The position numbers were made by a program, and so were the translations under genes. Below, one piece after another: positions 43,776 to 54,163 of a DNA stretch of 64,000 nucleotides; positions within the stretch are counted from its first letter, which is position 1; every line of letters begins with the position of its first letter. This DNA comes from Burkholderiaceae bacterium. GTDB lineage: Bacteria > Pseudomonadota > Gammaproteobacteria > Burkholderiales > Burkholderiaceae. A model generated the notes under the pieces. The model was given only the letters and a program-made list of their open reading frames with translations. It did no database searches and was not told the DNA's origin. Where the stretch lies: contig CANJBQ010000002.1 in assembly GCA_947472645.1 (NCBI GenBank), forward strand, positions 1 to 64,000, in the 5' to 3' direction.

Positions 43776-44780
43776 ATGAACAGTCCTATACCAACAGAAG
43801 CAACCGTACAGTTTATGAATTTAAAAAAAGAGGCAGCAATTGAGCCTGATGCTGTCTCAACAAAGCCCGTTACTAAAGAAACGCAAATTATTGCGATCTA
43901 CGGTAAGGGTGGTATTGGTAAGAGCTTTACTCTAGCCAATCTTTCATACATGATGGCGCAGCAAGGTAAAAAAGTTTTATTGATTGGCTGTGATCCAAAG
44001 AGTGATACAACATCACTTTTGTTTGGAGGTAAAGCATGCCCAACCATCATTGAAACATCTTCCAAGAAAAAACTCGCTGGAGAGTCTGTTGAAATTGGTG
44101 ACGTGTGTTTTAAACGTGATGGCGTTTATGCGATGGAGCTTGGTGGACCTGAAGTGGGTCGTGGATGTGGTGGTCGCGGAATTATCCATGGATTTGAAAC
44201 TTTAGAAAAATTAGGCTTCCATGACTGGGGCTTTGACTATGTGCTCCTTGACTTTTTAGGCGATGTGGTGTGCGGTGGTTTCGGATTGCCAATTGCCCGC
44301 GACATGTGTCAAAAAGTGATTGTCGTTGCTAGTAACGATTTGCAATCATTGTATGTCGCTAACAACGTCTGCTCTGCAGTGGAATATTTCCGCAAATTAG
44401 GTGGAAATGTTGGCGTGGCAGGGATGGTCATTAACAAAGATGATGGCACTGGAGAAGCAGCAGCTTTTGCAGAGAGAGCGGGTATTCCAATCTTATCAGC
44501 GATTCCAGCAAATGAAGATATTCGTCGTAAAAGTGCTAACTACGAAATTATTGGTAAGCCTGGTACAGAATGGGCTAGTCTATTTGATCAATTAGGCGAG
44601 AACGTTTCTAAAGCGCCGCCGGTTCGACCAAAGCCCCTTTCGCAAGATGAATTACTAAACTTATTCTCCGGTGATCAAGTAGGGCGCCACGTTGTACTAG
44701 AGCCAGCAACTTTATTTGACATGGTAGGTAAGCACGAAGTGCATAAAGATTCTTTAGAAGTGATTTACGACAAAGTCTAA
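43776..44780 (+). CDS. bchX: Chlorophyllide reductase iron protein (BchX)
   Basis: 334 residues, NifH-like. P-loop YGKGGIGKSFTLANLSYMM, then CDPKSDTTSLLF, and the [4Fe-4S] Cys ligands in GGPEVGRGCGGRGI and the VVCGGFGLPIARDMC region. With BchY and BchZ it reduces the C7=C8 bond of chlorophyllide a. It is distinct from BchL by the longer N-terminus and GGKACPT. Operon with bchC, bchY (3-nt gap) and bchZ. Confidence 0.95.
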   Translation: MNSPIPTEATVQFMNLKKEAAIEPDAVSTKPVTKETQIIAIYGKGGIGKSFTLANLSYMMAQQGKKVLLIGCDPKSDTTSLLFGGKACPTIIETSSKKKLAGESVEIGDVCFKRDGVYAMELGGPEVGRGCGGRGIIHGFETLEKLGFHDWGFDYVLLDFLGDVVCGGFGLPIARDMCQKVIVVASNDLQSLYVANNVCSAVEYFRKLGGNVGVAGMVINKDDGTGEAAAFAERAGIPILSAIPANEDIRRKSANYEIIGKPGTEWASLFDQLGENVSKAPPVRPKPLSQDELLNLFSGDQVGRHVVLEPATLFDMVGKHEVHKDSLEVIYDKV

Positions 44781-44783
44781 AAA

Positions 44784-46310
44784 ATGAGTGAAAAAATCAT
44801 ACCAATACTTGCCAATCCACAGGCGGCTTCAGTCGATGGATTAGGTTGTCATTCTGGGGCAGAGCAAATGATTGAGGCTGCTAAAGCAGCCAATAAATCA
44901 GAAGTTCTGCAACGTTACGCTAAAGACTATCCTAAAGGTCCGCATGACCAACCGCAAAGTATGTGTCCAGCATTTGGATCATTACGGGTTGGTTTAAGAA
45001 TGCGTCGTACCTCGACGATTTTGTCAGGTTCAGCGTGTTGTGTTTATGGGCTTACATTTACCTCACACTTCTACGGCGCTAAAAGAAGTGTTGGGTATGT
45101 TCCCTTTAATTCGGAATCATTAGTGACGGGTAAGTTATTTGAGGATATTCGTGAGGCTGTCTATAAAGAAGCTGATCCTGCTAAATATGATGCTATCGTG
45201 ATTATTAATTTATGTGTACCAACTGCTAGTGGAGTACCTTTGCAGTTGTTACCAAAAGAAATTAACGGCGTAAGAATCATCGGTATCGATGTGCCAGGCT
45301 TTGGTGTACCAACGCATGCTGAAGCAAAAGATGTTTTGGCGGGTGCTATGTTGAAGTATGCAAGGAGTGAAGCTGAAGCTGGCCCTGTAACTGCACCACG
45401 TCAAGGCGTTTCAGAAAAACCGACAATTACTTTACTTGGTGAGATGTTCCCAGTAGATCCTGTGGGTATTGGCATGATGCTTGAACCGATGGGTTTAGCT
45501 GCTGGTCCTGTAGTTCCTACGCGTGAATGGCGAGAGTTATATCAAGCCCTAGACTGCGCTGCTGTTGCAGCGATTCATCCTTTCTATACAGCGAGTATTC
45601 GGGAGTTCAAGGCTGCAGGTAGAAATATCATTGGGTCAGCACCGATTGGATACGAAGGTACGGCGGCATGGTTAGAAGCGATTGGTAAATCCTGTAATGT
45701 TTCAGCAGACATGATTGCGGCAGCACAAAATAAATTTTTACCAATGATCAAAGGCGCGCTTGCAGCAAAACCGATTCAGGGTCGCATAACCTTAAGTGGA
45801 TATGAGGGTTCTGAATTATTAGTCGCGCGTCTATTGGTTGAAAGTGGTGCTGATCTGCGTTATGTAGGTTCGGCTTGTCCGAAGACAGAATGGAGTGCAG
45901 ATGATAAGGCATGGCTTGAGTCTAAAGGTGTACGTGTCCAATACCGGGCATCCTTAGAAGATGATTTAGCTGCGATTGATGAATTTAAACCTGATCTTGC
46001 GATTGGGACAACTCCAGTAGTACAAAAAGCAAAACAGCTCGCCATACCTTCCTTATATTTTACGAACTTGATTTCTGCTAGACCTTTAATGGGTGTTGCT
46101 GGTGCAGGTTCTTTAGCGCAAGTCATTAATGCTGCGATTGCTAATAAACATCGCTTTAATGTGATGGAAGAGTTCTTTGAAGGAGTTGGAACTGGTCATG
46201 CAACAGGGGTTTGGGATGAAGTGCCAGTCGATCGCCCTGACTTTAAAGCTGATGTACGTCGTCGTTTAGAGAAAGCTGCCAAAAAACGTAAAGCAGAGGA
46301 GATGGGCTAA
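44784..46310 (+). CDS. bchY: Chlorophyllide reductase subunit Y
   Basis: 508 residues, NifD-like. GCHSGAEQM and [15 protein letters not shown], and [12 protein letters not shown] give cysteines for the iron-sulfur cluster; [15 protein letters not shown] follows. Interacts with BchZ as heterotetramer. The stop shares one base with the bchZ start (TAATG). Confidence 0.95.
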   Translation: MSEKIIPILANPQAASVDGLGCHSGAEQMIEAAKAANKSEVLQRYAKDYPKGPHDQPQSMCPAFGSLRVGLRMRRTSTILSGSACCVYGLTFTSHFYGAKRSVGYVPFNSESLVTGKLFEDIREAVYKEADPAKYDAIVIINLCVPTASGVPLQLLPKEINGVRIIGIDVPGFGVPTHAEAKDVLAGAMLKYARSEAEAGPVTAPRQGVSEKPTITLLGEMFPVDPVGIGMMLEPMGLAAGPVVPTREWRELYQALDCAAVAAIHPFYTASIREFKAAGRNIIGSAPIGYEGTAAWLEAIGKSCNVSADMIAAAQNKFLPMIKGALAAKPIQGRITLSGYEGSELLVARLLVESGADLRYVGSACPKTEWSADDKAWLESKGVRVQYRASLEDDLAAIDEFKPDLAIGTTPVVQKAKQLAIPSLYFTNLISARPLMGVAGAGSLAQVINAAIANKHRFNVMEEFFEGVGTGHATGVWDEVPVDRPDFKADVRRRLEKAAKKRKAEEMG

Positions 46311-47767
46311 TGTTGATATTAGATCATGACCGCGCTGGAGGATATTGGGGAGCAGTCTACGTATTTACTGCGATTAAAGGATTGCAGGTAGTGATTGATG
46401 GTCCGGTTGGATGTGAAAACTTGCCAGTAACATCTGTCTTGCATTACACCGATGCATTACCACCACATGAGTTACCGATTGTTGTGACTGGCCTTGCTGA
46501 GGAACAGCTTGGGCGCGAAGGGACTGAAGAGTCTATGAAGCGTGCTCATAAAGTATTAGATCCTGATTTACCGTCGGTTGTCGTTACTGGATCGATTGCT
46601 GAAATGATTGGCGGTGGCGTCACTCCTGAGGGTATGAATATTGCTAGGTTCTTGCCAAGAACTATTGATGAAGATCAATGGCAAACTGCAAATCGCGCTA
46701 TTAATTGGTTATGGACTGAATATGGCGTCAAACATATTCCTGAAAGACCAGCACGTAAAGAAGGTGAGAAACCTCGCGTTAATATTATTGGCCCAGCTTA
46801 TGGCACTTTTAATATGTATAGCGATTTAGCTGAGATTAAACGTTTAGTACAAGGAATTGGCGCAGACATTAATATGGTTTTCCCATTAGGTTCTCATCTA
46901 GCAGATGTTCCTAAGTTGGTCGATGCCGATGTCAATATTTGTATGTATCGTGAGTTTGGAAGACTCTTGTGTGAGAACTTGGATCGACCTTATTTACAAG
47001 CACCAATTGGGATGCAGAGTACAACACAGTTCCTTCGTAAATTAGGAGAGTTGTTGGGCATTGATCCAGAGCCATTTATTATAAAAGAAAAAAATACAAC
47101 ATTAAAACCCATTTGGGATTTATGGCGTTCTGTCACGCAAGATTTCTTTGGTACAGCTAGTTTTGGCATTGTAGCGAATGAAACATATACCCGTGGTATG
47201 AGGAGTTTCTTAGAAGATGAGATGGGATTACCTTGTAACTTTGCTATTTCAAGAAAGCCAGGTGACAAAACCAATAACCAAGAAATCCGCGAGTTAGTGC
47301 AAAAGAAAACTCCATTAGTTCTCTACGGAAGCTATAACGAACGCATGTACGCTGCTGAAGTTGGAGGAAGAGCCGCCTATATTCCTGCATCATTCCCGGG
47401 AGCAATAATCCGACGTCATACTGGTACCCCATTTATGGGCTATGCCGGAGCAACTTATATTATTCAAGAATTTTGTAACTCTTTGTTTGATGCACTATTC
47501 CATATCTTGCCTTTAGGGACAGATCTTGACAAGGTTGAGGCAACGCTGGCTAAAGCCGGTCAATTAGATAATCTTCCTTGGGATGAAAAAGCTCAGTTCA
47601 TCTTAAATTCGATTGTTGCTGACCAGCCAGTTCTGACACAAATATCAGCTGCAAAACGTTTGCGTGATCGTGCTGAGAGAGAAGCTAGATTGGCTGGCGC
47701 AACTCGTGTTACTGAAGAGTTATTAAATCGTATCCAAGCAACAGTTGGATCAGGTGTGAACTCGTGA
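46310..47767 (+). CDS. bchZ: Chlorophyllide reductase subunit Z
   Basis: 485 residues, NifK-like. [39 protein letters not shown] (cluster Cys), and [20 protein letters not shown] are BchZ-specific. The last gene of bchCXYZ; pufB begins 116 nt downstream with only a 6-bp hairpin (CTACAC/GTGTAG near 47834) between, so readthrough into puf is likely. Confidence 0.95.
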   Translation: MLILDHDRAGGYWGAVYVFTAIKGLQVVIDGPVGCENLPVTSVLHYTDALPPHELPIVVTGLAEEQLGREGTEESMKRAHKVLDPDLPSVVVTGSIAEMIGGGVTPEGMNIARFLPRTIDEDQWQTANRAINWLWTEYGVKHIPERPARKEGEKPRVNIIGPAYGTFNMYSDLAEIKRLVQGIGADINMVFPLGSHLADVPKLVDADVNICMYREFGRLLCENLDRPYLQAPIGMQSTTQFLRKLGELLGIDPEPFIIKEKNTTLKPIWDLWRSVTQDFFGTASFGIVANETYTRGMRSFLEDEMGLPCNFAISRKPGDKTNNQEIRELVQKKTPLVLYGSYNERMYAAEVGGRAAYIPASFPGAIIRRHTGTPFMGYAGATYIIQEFCNSLFDALFHILPLGTDLDKVEATLAKAGQLDNLPWDEKAQFILNSIVADQPVLTQISAAKRLRDRAEREARLAGATRVTEELLNRIQATVGSGVNS

Positions 47768-47883
47768 GCTTAATGTTGAATGACGCTTATGAGTCTAAAG
47801 AATATGACGGATTATCGTTATATCCCAAAGCTACACGGGGTGAGTGTAGTAACAGTAGTATGCATTTTTAAGGAGTAATCAAC

Positions 47884-48030
47884 ATGAGTGAAAACAGATC
47901 TCTATCTGGTTTGACGGATGATGAAGCAAAAGAGTTTCATACATTTTATGTACAAGGGCTAATTGGCTTTGTGTCAATTGCGGTCGTTGCACATATTCTT
48001 GTATGGGCTTGGCGTCCTTGGTTCAATTGA
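47884..48030 (+). CDS. pufB: LH1 beta polypeptide
   Basis: 48 residues, read directly, start with AAGGAG 8 nt upstream. [19 protein letters not shown], then [19 protein letters not shown], in which the second His (VVAHILV) is the BChl ligand and WRPW ends the helix, as in LH1 beta chains. First of the puf genes; pufA does not follow directly (see 48062-48283). Confidence 0.95.
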   Translation: MSENRSLSGLTDDEAKEFHTFYVQGLIGFVSIAVVAHILVWAWRPWFN

Positions 48031-48061
48031 TGTTCTATTAACAAAAAATAAAGGAATTACC

Positions 48062-48283
48062 ATGCAAGGAAAAACAGAATCGATATCAAAACTTATGAAG
48101 AATGATTCAGCGTCATTCAAAATAATTTTTATTTTATGTTTTGTGACGTTTTTCATGGGAGCTTTATTTGCGTTAGTTCTACCGATGCAATGGCGTGGTT
48201 GGTTGCCAGGCTCCGAAGGAGATAAATCTTTTTTTGAGTCAGTAAAGGTAGGCGTTTATAGCTTTATGTCGTACTTAACATAG
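48062..48283 (+). CDS. Small single-span membrane protein between pufB and pufA (PufQ-like?)
   Basis: 73 residues from ATG 48062 (AGGA 7 nt upstream). An N-terminal polar segment (1-19, [20 protein letters not shown]) is followed by one hydrophobic helix (about 20-41, [20 protein letters not shown]), then [18 protein letters not shown] and an amphipathic tail. Size and helix-then-charged-tail topology are like PufQ (about 74 residues), which is normally upstream of pufB; here the gene lies between pufB and pufA. The His-plus-PW signature of LH alpha/beta is lacking. PufX/PufW-like function is an alternative. I would not name it without comparison. Confidence 0.75.
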   Translation: MQGKTESISKLMKNDSASFKIIFILCFVTFFMGALFALVLPMQWRGWLPGSEGDKSFFESVKVGVYSFMSYLT

Positions 48284-48293
48284 GAGAAGCATT

Positions 48294-48464
48294 ATGTGGA
48301 GAATTTGGAAACTATACGACCCATTGCGGGCGATGGTAGCTCAAGGCGTTTTTCTCTTTGCTTTGGCAGCTATGATTCATTTGGTTTTATTGAGCACAAA
48401 TCAATACAAATGGCTCGATGGTATGTCACAGGCGCAATATTCGCAGTCTCGCGCCGCGAAGTAA
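48294..48464 (+). CDS. pufA: LH1 alpha polypeptide
   Basis: 56 residues, read directly. [19 protein letters not shown] is the conserved LH1 alpha N-terminus, and the helix [17 protein letters not shown] contains the His BChl ligand. C-terminal tail [19 protein letters not shown]. Starts 10 nt after the small gene, with AGGAG (TAGGAGAAGC) upstream. The 56-residue length is standard for LH1 alpha. Confidence 0.95.
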   Translation: MWRIWKLYDPLRAMVAQGVFLFALAAMIHLVLLSTNQYKWLDGMSQAQYSQSRAAK

Positions 48465-48479
48465 AAAGTATTACCAAGC

Positions 48480-48512
48480 CTTGGAAGTGGTTGGTGACAA
48501 TTTTCTTCCAAG
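48480..48512 (+). terminator. Intercistronic hairpin between pufA and pufL
   Basis: CTTGGAAG and CTTCCAAG form an 8-bp stem with a 17-nt loop, 15 nt after the pufA stop. A stem in this place is known in Rhodobacter to protect pufBA mRNA and so allow more LH1 than RC. No U-run, so not a true terminator. Confidence 0.6.
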
Positions 48513-48560
48513 CACGAATTCTGTTGTGTAGTTTAATTTTATGAAATAGGAGAGCACATC

Positions 48561-49385
48561 ATGGCGATGCTCAATTTTGAAAGAAAGTATCGGGTAAGAG
48601 GTGGAACCTTAATTGGCGGAGATTTATTCGACTTTTGGGTTGGTCCGTTTTATGTCGGATTTTTTGGAGTAACCACTGTCTTTTTCAGTTTCCTTGGAAC
48701 GGCCATGATTTTGTGGGGTGCTGCGCATCAGGGTACATTTAATGTGTGGACTATCAATATCGCCCCCCCCGACCTGAAGTATGGCCTTGGTCCTGCTCCT
48801 ATGATGGAGGGCGGGCTTTGGCAAATCATCACGATCTGTGCACTAGGGGCCTTTGGATCTTGGGCATTACGTGAGATTGAAATCGCCAGAAAATTAGGGA
48901 TGGGACTCCATGTGCCTTGCACCTATTTAGTGGCTGTATTTGCTTACTTCTCATTAGAAGTTATTCGTCCAGTAATGATGGGCGCTTGGGGGCATGCATT
49001 TCCGTACGGGATCATGAGTCATTTGGACTGGGTCTCAAATACTGGTTATCAATACTTACATTTTCATTACAACCCCGCACACATGCTTGCGGTGTCCCTT
49101 TTCTTTGCTACTACATTAGCGCTTTCATTACACGGCGCTCTTGTGTTGTCATCGACAAACCCAGCTGCTGGGCAAACAGTTAAAACACCTGAGCATGAAG
49201 ATACATTTTTCCGCGATTTAATTGGTTATTCGGTTGGTACATTAGGTATTCACCGCGTCGGACTCTTCTTAGCGGTTTCGGCTGTTTTTTGGAGCGCGGT
49301 ATGTATTATTTTAAGCGGCCCATTTTGGACAAGAGGTTGGCCAGAGTGGTGGACTTGGTGGTTAAACATGCCTATTTGGCGCTAA
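48561..49385 (+). CDS. pufL: Photosynthetic reaction centre L subunit
   Basis: 274 residues. [20 protein letters not shown] is the L-subunit start; five membrane helices. BChl/pheophytin helices contain [20 protein letters not shown] and [16 protein letters not shown] (special-pair His in PAHM), [12 protein letters not shown], and GIHRVGLFL (non-haem iron His). Ribosome site AGGAG upstream. Cofactor-binding subunit of the type 2 reaction centre. Confidence 0.97.
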   Translation: MAMLNFERKYRVRGGTLIGGDLFDFWVGPFYVGFFGVTTVFFSFLGTAMILWGAAHQGTFNVWTINIAPPDLKYGLGPAPMMEGGLWQIITICALGAFGSWALREIEIARKLGMGLHVPCTYLVAVFAYFSLEVIRPVMMGAWGHAFPYGIMSHLDWVSNTGYQYLHFHYNPAHMLAVSLFFATTLALSLHGALVLSSTNPAAGQTVKTPEHEDTFFRDLIGYSVGTLGIHRVGLFLAVSAVFWSAVCIILSGPFWTRGWPEWWTWWLNMPIWR

Positions 49386-49405
49386 TTGAATAGGAGCTTA
49401 TAAAA

Positions 49406-50398
49406 ATGGACTATCAAAATCTATTCACTCAAACTCAGGTCATTGGCCCAGAAAATCATGGGGCACCGATTAATCCCTACGATCAGCGTGAACGCACAAA
49501 AGGTATCGGATTTAATTACCTTCTTGGTAAATTAGGAAATGCTCAATTAGGACCAATATATTTGGGTCGCCTTGGCGTTGCTGCATTGATCTTTGGAGCA
49601 TTAGCCTTTTTCATTATTGGTTTTAATATGTTGGCTCAGGTTCACTGGAGTCCAATTCAATTTGTTCGTCAGTTATTTTGGTTATCCCTTGATCCACCTG
49701 CGCCTAAATACGGATTACGTTTAGCTCCCTTAAGTGAAGGTGGTTGGTGGAATATTTGTGGATTATTTTTGACAACGGCAATTTTATTGTGGTGGATGAG
49801 AACGTATACGCGTGCTAAGGCATTAGGAATGGGTACTCATGTTGCCTGGGCCTATGCAGCTGCAATTTGGTTGTATTTGGTATTAGGATTAATTCGCCCA
49901 GTATTGATGGGTAGTTGGAGTGAAGCAGTTCCTTTCGGAATTTTCCCGCACTTGGATTGGACAGCAGCACTATCAATTCGTTATGGTAATCTGTTTTATA
50001 ACCCATTCCACATGTTGTCAATTTTCTTCTTGTATGGTTCAGTGCTGCTATTCGGCATGCACGGGGCAACAATTCTTGCGGTAGGAAGATACGGAGGCGA
50101 GCGTGAGATTGAGCAGATTGTCGATCGTGGAACAGCGTCTGAGCGTGCCGCTTTATTTTGGCGGTGGACGATGGGCTTTAATGCAACGATGGAATCGATT
50201 CACCGTTGGGCTTGGTGGTTTGCTGTTTTATGTCCAGTCTCTGGGGGTATTGGAATACTTTTAACAGGAACTTATGTAGATAACTGGTATGTCTGGGCAA
50301 TGCATCATGGCATGGTTCCGTCATATCCTCCAACCAATGTGATTGATCCATCAATTGCAATGCCACCATTCTCTCCTACTATTGAAGGGGCTAAATAA
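49406..50398 (+). CDS. pufM: Photosynthetic reaction centre M subunit
   Basis: 330 residues. [13 protein letters not shown] start, [15 protein letters not shown], then [16 protein letters not shown] (special-pair His), [14 protein letters not shown], and [14 protein letters not shown] (iron His). Longer C-terminus than Rhodobacter M, normal for PufC-containing bacteria. Stop and pufC start overlap (TAATG). Confidence 0.97.
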   Translation: MDYQNLFTQTQVIGPENHGAPINPYDQRERTKGIGFNYLLGKLGNAQLGPIYLGRLGVAALIFGALAFFIIGFNMLAQVHWSPIQFVRQLFWLSLDPPAPKYGLRLAPLSEGGWWNICGLFLTTAILLWWMRTYTRAKALGMGTHVAWAYAAAIWLYLVLGLIRPVLMGSWSEAVPFGIFPHLDWTAALSIRYGNLFYNPFHMLSIFFLYGSVLLFGMHGATILAVGRYGGEREIEQIVDRGTASERAALFWRWTMGFNATMESIHRWAWWFAVLCPVSGGIGILLTGTYVDNWYVWAMHHGMVPSYPPTNVIDPSIAMPPFSPTIEGAK

Positions 50399-51441
50399 TG
50401 AAAAAATTATCTCTTTCATTTGTGGTTTTATTGGCATCAGTCTTAGCTCTAACGGGTTGTGAACGTCCATCTTTTCAGAAAGCTCAAAATGGTTTTCGTG
50501 GAACCGCAATGGTTGATATTCAGAACCCTAGAATTAATGAGGAGAAAGCCAAACTCAACGAGGTTCCCCAATCTTTAGGTGCTGCGCCTGCTAGCGGTGA
50601 TAAAGCATCTAACGTCTATAAGAACGTGAAGGTTTTAGGTAATTTGAGTCAAGCGCAATTCACTACCTTTATGGTGAGTATGACCAATTGGGTAGCGCCA
50701 AATGAAGGTTGTGTCTATTGTCATAATCCAGCCAACTTTGCAGAAGACTCAAAGTACACCAAAACTGTATCTAGACGGATGATTCAAATGACGCAAAACA
50801 TTAATGCGAATTGGAAAGATCACGTAGCCCAGACCGGTGTAACTTGTTATACCTGCCACCGTGGTAATAATATTCCGCAAAATGTATGGTTTAAAGAAAA
50901 TCCGCAAACAGCAACTGGAACGGCACTTGGCAATCGGAACGGACAAAATCAAGCCGCTACCAGTGTAGGATACTCATCACTCACGTATGAACCGTTTTCA
51001 AAATATCTTTTAGCAAGTAATCCTGCGAGGATTCAGGGTAAAGATGGGTTGCCGAACGGAAACGTTCACTCTTTTCAAGAGACTGAGGATGTTTATGGTT
51101 TGATGATGCATTTTTCTAAAGCATTGGGTGTGAATTGCACTTATTGCCATAACTCCAGAGCTTTTTCAGACTGGTCGCAAAGTACTCCTCAGCGGTCACA
51201 AGCTTGGTATGGCATTCAAATGGTGAAAGATGTTAATAACACTTATATGAATCCTTTAACAAGTATATTTCCAGCGCATCGATTGGGCGTAGAAGGCGAC
51301 GTTGCTAAAGCAAATTGTTTAACCTGCCATCAAGGGGTCAATAAACCTCTTTATGGGAAAAGCATGATTGCTGATTATCCATTTTTAGCAGAGTCTTATC
51401 CAACAAAAGCCGCGACTACTAAAACAGTTGCAGCTAAGTAG
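50398..51441 (+). CDS. pufC: Tetrahaem cytochrome c subunit of the reaction centre
   Basis: 347 residues. Lipobox ALTGC near residue 20, so lipid-anchored on the periplasmic side. Four haem motifs: CVYCHNP, CYTCHRGN, CTYCHNSR and CLTCHQGV. It re-reduces the special pair. Its 3' end is followed by a strong terminator, so the puf mRNA stops before crtI. Confidence 0.97.
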   Translation: MKKLSLSFVVLLASVLALTGCERPSFQKAQNGFRGTAMVDIQNPRINEEKAKLNEVPQSLGAAPASGDKASNVYKNVKVLGNLSQAQFTTFMVSMTNWVAPNEGCVYCHNPANFAEDSKYTKTVSRRMIQMTQNINANWKDHVAQTGVTCYTCHRGNNIPQNVWFKENPQTATGTALGNRNGQNQAATSVGYSSLTYEPFSKYLLASNPARIQGKDGLPNGNVHSFQETEDVYGLMMHFSKALGVNCTYCHNSRAFSDWSQSTPQRSQAWYGIQMVKDVNNTYMNPLTSIFPAHRLGVEGDVAKANCLTCHQGVNKPLYGKSMIADYPFLAESYPTKAATTKTVAAK

Positions 51442-51467
51442 GTGTATTGGTGTTGTAGCGCTGTTTT

Positions 51468-51493
51468 ATGGCGCCTCCGGGCGCCATTTTTTT
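51468..51493 (+). terminator. Rho-independent terminator after pufC
   Basis: ATGGCGCC, TCCG loop, GGCGCCAT, then six T: a GC-rich 8-bp stem followed directly by a T-run. It lies 27 nt past the pufC stop and 15 nt before crtI. This is the clearest intrinsic terminator in the window; it should isolate the puf mRNA from crtIB. Confidence 0.9.
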
Positions 51494-51507
51494 AACAAAG
51501 GTCAAAG

Positions 51508-53070
51508 TTGGTGGATATACAAGTCGATCGATTTAGAATTCCCTTCCTAACGGATATAGATGGTTCTCAACCAAGTAAAACCCGAGTAATTGTTATGGGT
51601 ACAGGCTTCGGTGGATTAGCTGCTGCGATTCGTTTGGCGGTTAAGGGATATGAAGTCACCGTTCTTGAGAAACTCGATGCGCCGGGTGGTAGGGCTTATG
51701 TGCACCGTCGTAATGGGTATACGTTTGATGCTGGGCCAACCATTATTACCGCCCCTTTCTTGTTAGAAGAGTTGTGGACTCTGTGTGGTAAGAAAATGAG
51801 TGATGATATTGATTTACGTTTAATGGATCCTTTTTATCAAGTTCGTTTTAATGATGGCCGTGTTTTCAATTACACGGGGGATCCTGAGAAAATGCGTGAA
51901 GAGGTTGCAAAGTTTGCACCGAGTGATTTACTTGGCTATGAAAAGTTTCTAAAAGAAGCTGAGAAGTGCTACAAGCTTGGTTTTGAAGATTTAAGCGCTG
52001 TTGCCTTTACTAAATTTACTGATTTGTTAAAAGCCTTACCAAGTATGATAAGAATGAAAGCTTGGGAGAGCATTTATCAACTCGTGGCAAGATATTTTAA
52101 AGACCCTCAGTTACGCCAAGTGATGAGTTTTCACCCATTATTGATTGGGGGGAATCCTTTTTCAGTAACTGCTGTTTACGCATTAATTAATTCTTTAGAG
52201 CGTAAATGGGGTGTTCATTCTGTAATGGGTGGAACCGGTGAATTAATTCGTGGTATGGCGAACCTATTAGATGGGCTAGGTGTAAAGATTCGTTATCAAA
52301 GCGAAGTAAAAAAAATAAATATTCAAGAAAATCAAGTAACCGGCGTTACTCTTACTAATGGACAAACGCTGTACGCCGATCACGTGGTGTCAAATGCTGA
52401 TTCAGCTTGGACGTATCGTTATTTGGTAGATGAAAAATATCGTAAACATTGGACCAATAAAAAAATAGAAAATGGCCGCTATTCGATGAGTTTATTTGTT
52501 TGGTATTTTGGTGTAAAACGTCAATACCCCGAAGTTCCGCATCATATGATGTTACTAGGTGATCGTTACGAATCACTGTTAAGGGATATCTTTAAAAAAC
52601 ATCACTTAGCTAAAGACTTTAGTTTGTATTTGCACCGACCAACGGCTACCGATCCGTCATTAGCTCCTGAAGGTCATGATACTTTTTATGTTTTGTCACC
52701 AGTGCCTCACCTCGATGCTGGAATAGATTGGTCAGAACATATGGAAGCGTATAGACAATCTATACAGAACTATTTAGAACAGACCGTATTGCCAGAGTTG
52801 GGAGATCATCTTACAGAGTCATTTTGTATGACTCCACAAGATTTTAAAGATCGTCTTTTGTCTTTCAAAGGAGCTGCTTTTGGATTAGAGCCATTACTTC
52901 TCCAGAGTGCATGGTTTAGACCGCACAATATTAGTGAAGATGTACAGGGTTTATATATGGTCGGAGCTAGCACCCACCCTGGTGCTGGCATACCTGGGGT
53001 TTTATCATCGGCAAAGGCATTGGAGAGTGTCATGCCCACTGTAAATACAAGGAGTAAATATGCCTTCTAA
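51508..53070 (+). CDS. crtI: Phytoene desaturase
   Basis: 520 residues, TTG start (the next codon GTG is also possible). Dinucleotide motif MGTGFGGLAAAIRLAVKGYE, substrate part GGRAYVHRRNGYTFDAGPTI, and FAD end motif LYMVGASTHPGAGIPGVLSS. It is CrtI, not CrtD, by similarity of the GGTGELIRG and SSNADSAWTYR-type segments and by the second, shorter FAD desaturase (crtD) elsewhere in the cluster. It overlaps crtB by 11 nt. Number of desaturation steps (3 or 4) not readable from sequence alone. Confidence 0.93.
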   Translation: MVDIQVDRFRIPFLTDIDGSQPSKTRVIVMGTGFGGLAAAIRLAVKGYEVTVLEKLDAPGGRAYVHRRNGYTFDAGPTIITAPFLLEELWTLCGKKMSDDIDLRLMDPFYQVRFNDGRVFNYTGDPEKMREEVAKFAPSDLLGYEKFLKEAEKCYKLGFEDLSAVAFTKFTDLLKALPSMIRMKAWESIYQLVARYFKDPQLRQVMSFHPLLIGGNPFSVTAVYALINSLERKWGVHSVMGGTGELIRGMANLLDGLGVKIRYQSEVKKINIQENQVTGVTLTNGQTLYADHVVSNADSAWTYRYLVDEKYRKHWTNKKIENGRYSMSLFVWYFGVKRQYPEVPHHMMLLGDRYESLLRDIFKKHHLAKDFSLYLHRPTATDPSLAPEGHDTFYVLSPVPHLDAGIDWSEHMEAYRQSIQNYLEQTVLPELGDHLTESFCMTPQDFKDRLLSFKGAAFGLEPLLLQSAWFRPHNISEDVQGLYMVGASTHPGAGIPGVLSSAKALESVMPTVNTRSKYAF

Positions 53071-54163
53071 ATTATTTCTAAATCCTTTGTTACTCATACA
53101 GAAAAGTTCTTTAATGGCAAATGGTTCGGCCAGTAATTTGACAGATACCATCCAGTGTGAAGAGCTCATGCGTGGCGGATCAAAATCATTTTTTGCCGCC
53201 TCACGTGTTTTGCCTAAGCGTGTTCGTAATCCTGCTATTGCGTTGTATGCATTCTGTCGATTAATGGATGATATCGTGGATGAAGGTGGGGAGGATATTC
53301 GTATTATTCAAACCTTACAGCAACGTCTTGATCTAATTTACGAAGGCAATCCCGTTGATGTTCCGGCTGATCGAGCCTTAACTAAAGTAGTTCAACAGTA
53401 TAAGATTCCAAAAACTTTATTAGAAGCTCTATTAGAGGGTTTTGCATGGGATAAACTTGGTCGTCGTTATAACTCCATTGAAGATTTATATGATTATGCC
53501 GCGCGTGTAGCTGGTACAGTAGGTGCCATGATGGCTTTAATCATGGGCACTAGACAACAAGTGCCTTTGGCTAGAGCCTGTGAATTAGGTTTGGCAATGC
53601 AATTGACAAATATTGCAAGGGATGTTGGAGAGGATGCACGTAATGGCCGACTCTATTTACCTCTTAATTGGATGCGTGAGGAGGGAATTGATCCAGATGC
53701 TTGGTTAAAAGATCCGATTTTTACTCCTCAAATTGCCAGAGTTGTACACCGGGTCTTGCAAACAACTGACTTATTATATCAACGATCGCAAACTGGAATT
53801 GCTCAATTACCAAGAGATTGTCGCGCAGCCATTTATGGAGCAAGATTAGTCTATGCACAAATTGGCCGTCAAATCGAAAAACAAGATTTAAACTCTGTTT
53901 CGCAGCGTGCCATTGTTTCGAGCACCAAGAAAAAGATGTTAATGCTAAAGGCTTTATCTGCCACCGTACATATTGAAAAAGCAAAGACTGATCTAGAGCC
54001 TATTGAGGCGATTAAGTACTTAGTTGAGGCGGTCCCCTATGAGGATCCTTACGCACATTATGGTGGCAGTCTTGAGCAGCGCGTAGTATGGGTAATCAAT
54101 ACTTTAGAAAAAGCTGAGAGACATCGTTTAGCTCGTATGCAACCCTCTTATCCGACTAAGTAA
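53060..54163 (+). CDS. crtB: Phytoene synthase
   Basis: 367 residues. Two aspartate motifs CRLMDDIVDEGG and QLTNIARDVGEDARNGRLYLP, as in squalene/phytoene synthases, with GSKSFFAASRVLP before them. Joins two GGPP to phytoene. The reading starts in the last bases of crtI. Converges on crtC, with an 8-nt overlap of the two stop regions. Confidence 0.93.
   Translation: MPSKLFLNPLLLIQKSSLMANGSASNLTDTIQCEELMRGGSKSFFAASRVLPKRVRNPAIALYAFCRLMDDIVDEGGEDIRIIQTLQQRLDLIYEGNPVDVPADRALTKVVQQYKIPKTLLEALLEGFAWDKLGRRYNSIEDLYDYAARVAGTVGAMMALIMGTRQQVPLARACELGLAMQLTNIARDVGEDARNGRLYLPLNWMREEGIDPDAWLKDPIFTPQIARVVHRVLQTTDLLYQRSQTGIAQLPRDCRAAIYGARLVYAQIGRQIEKQDLNSVSQRAIVSSTKKKMLMLKALSATVHIEKAKTDLEPIEAIKYLVEAVPYEDPYAHYGGSLEQRVVWVINTLEKAERHRLARMQPSYPTK

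Noticed and set aside
47963..48283. Longer version (106 codons) of the small puf gene, starting inside pufB
   Set aside because: The ATG at 48062 has its own AGGA site and lies right after the pufB stop; the upstream extension duplicates the pufB coding region in another frame.
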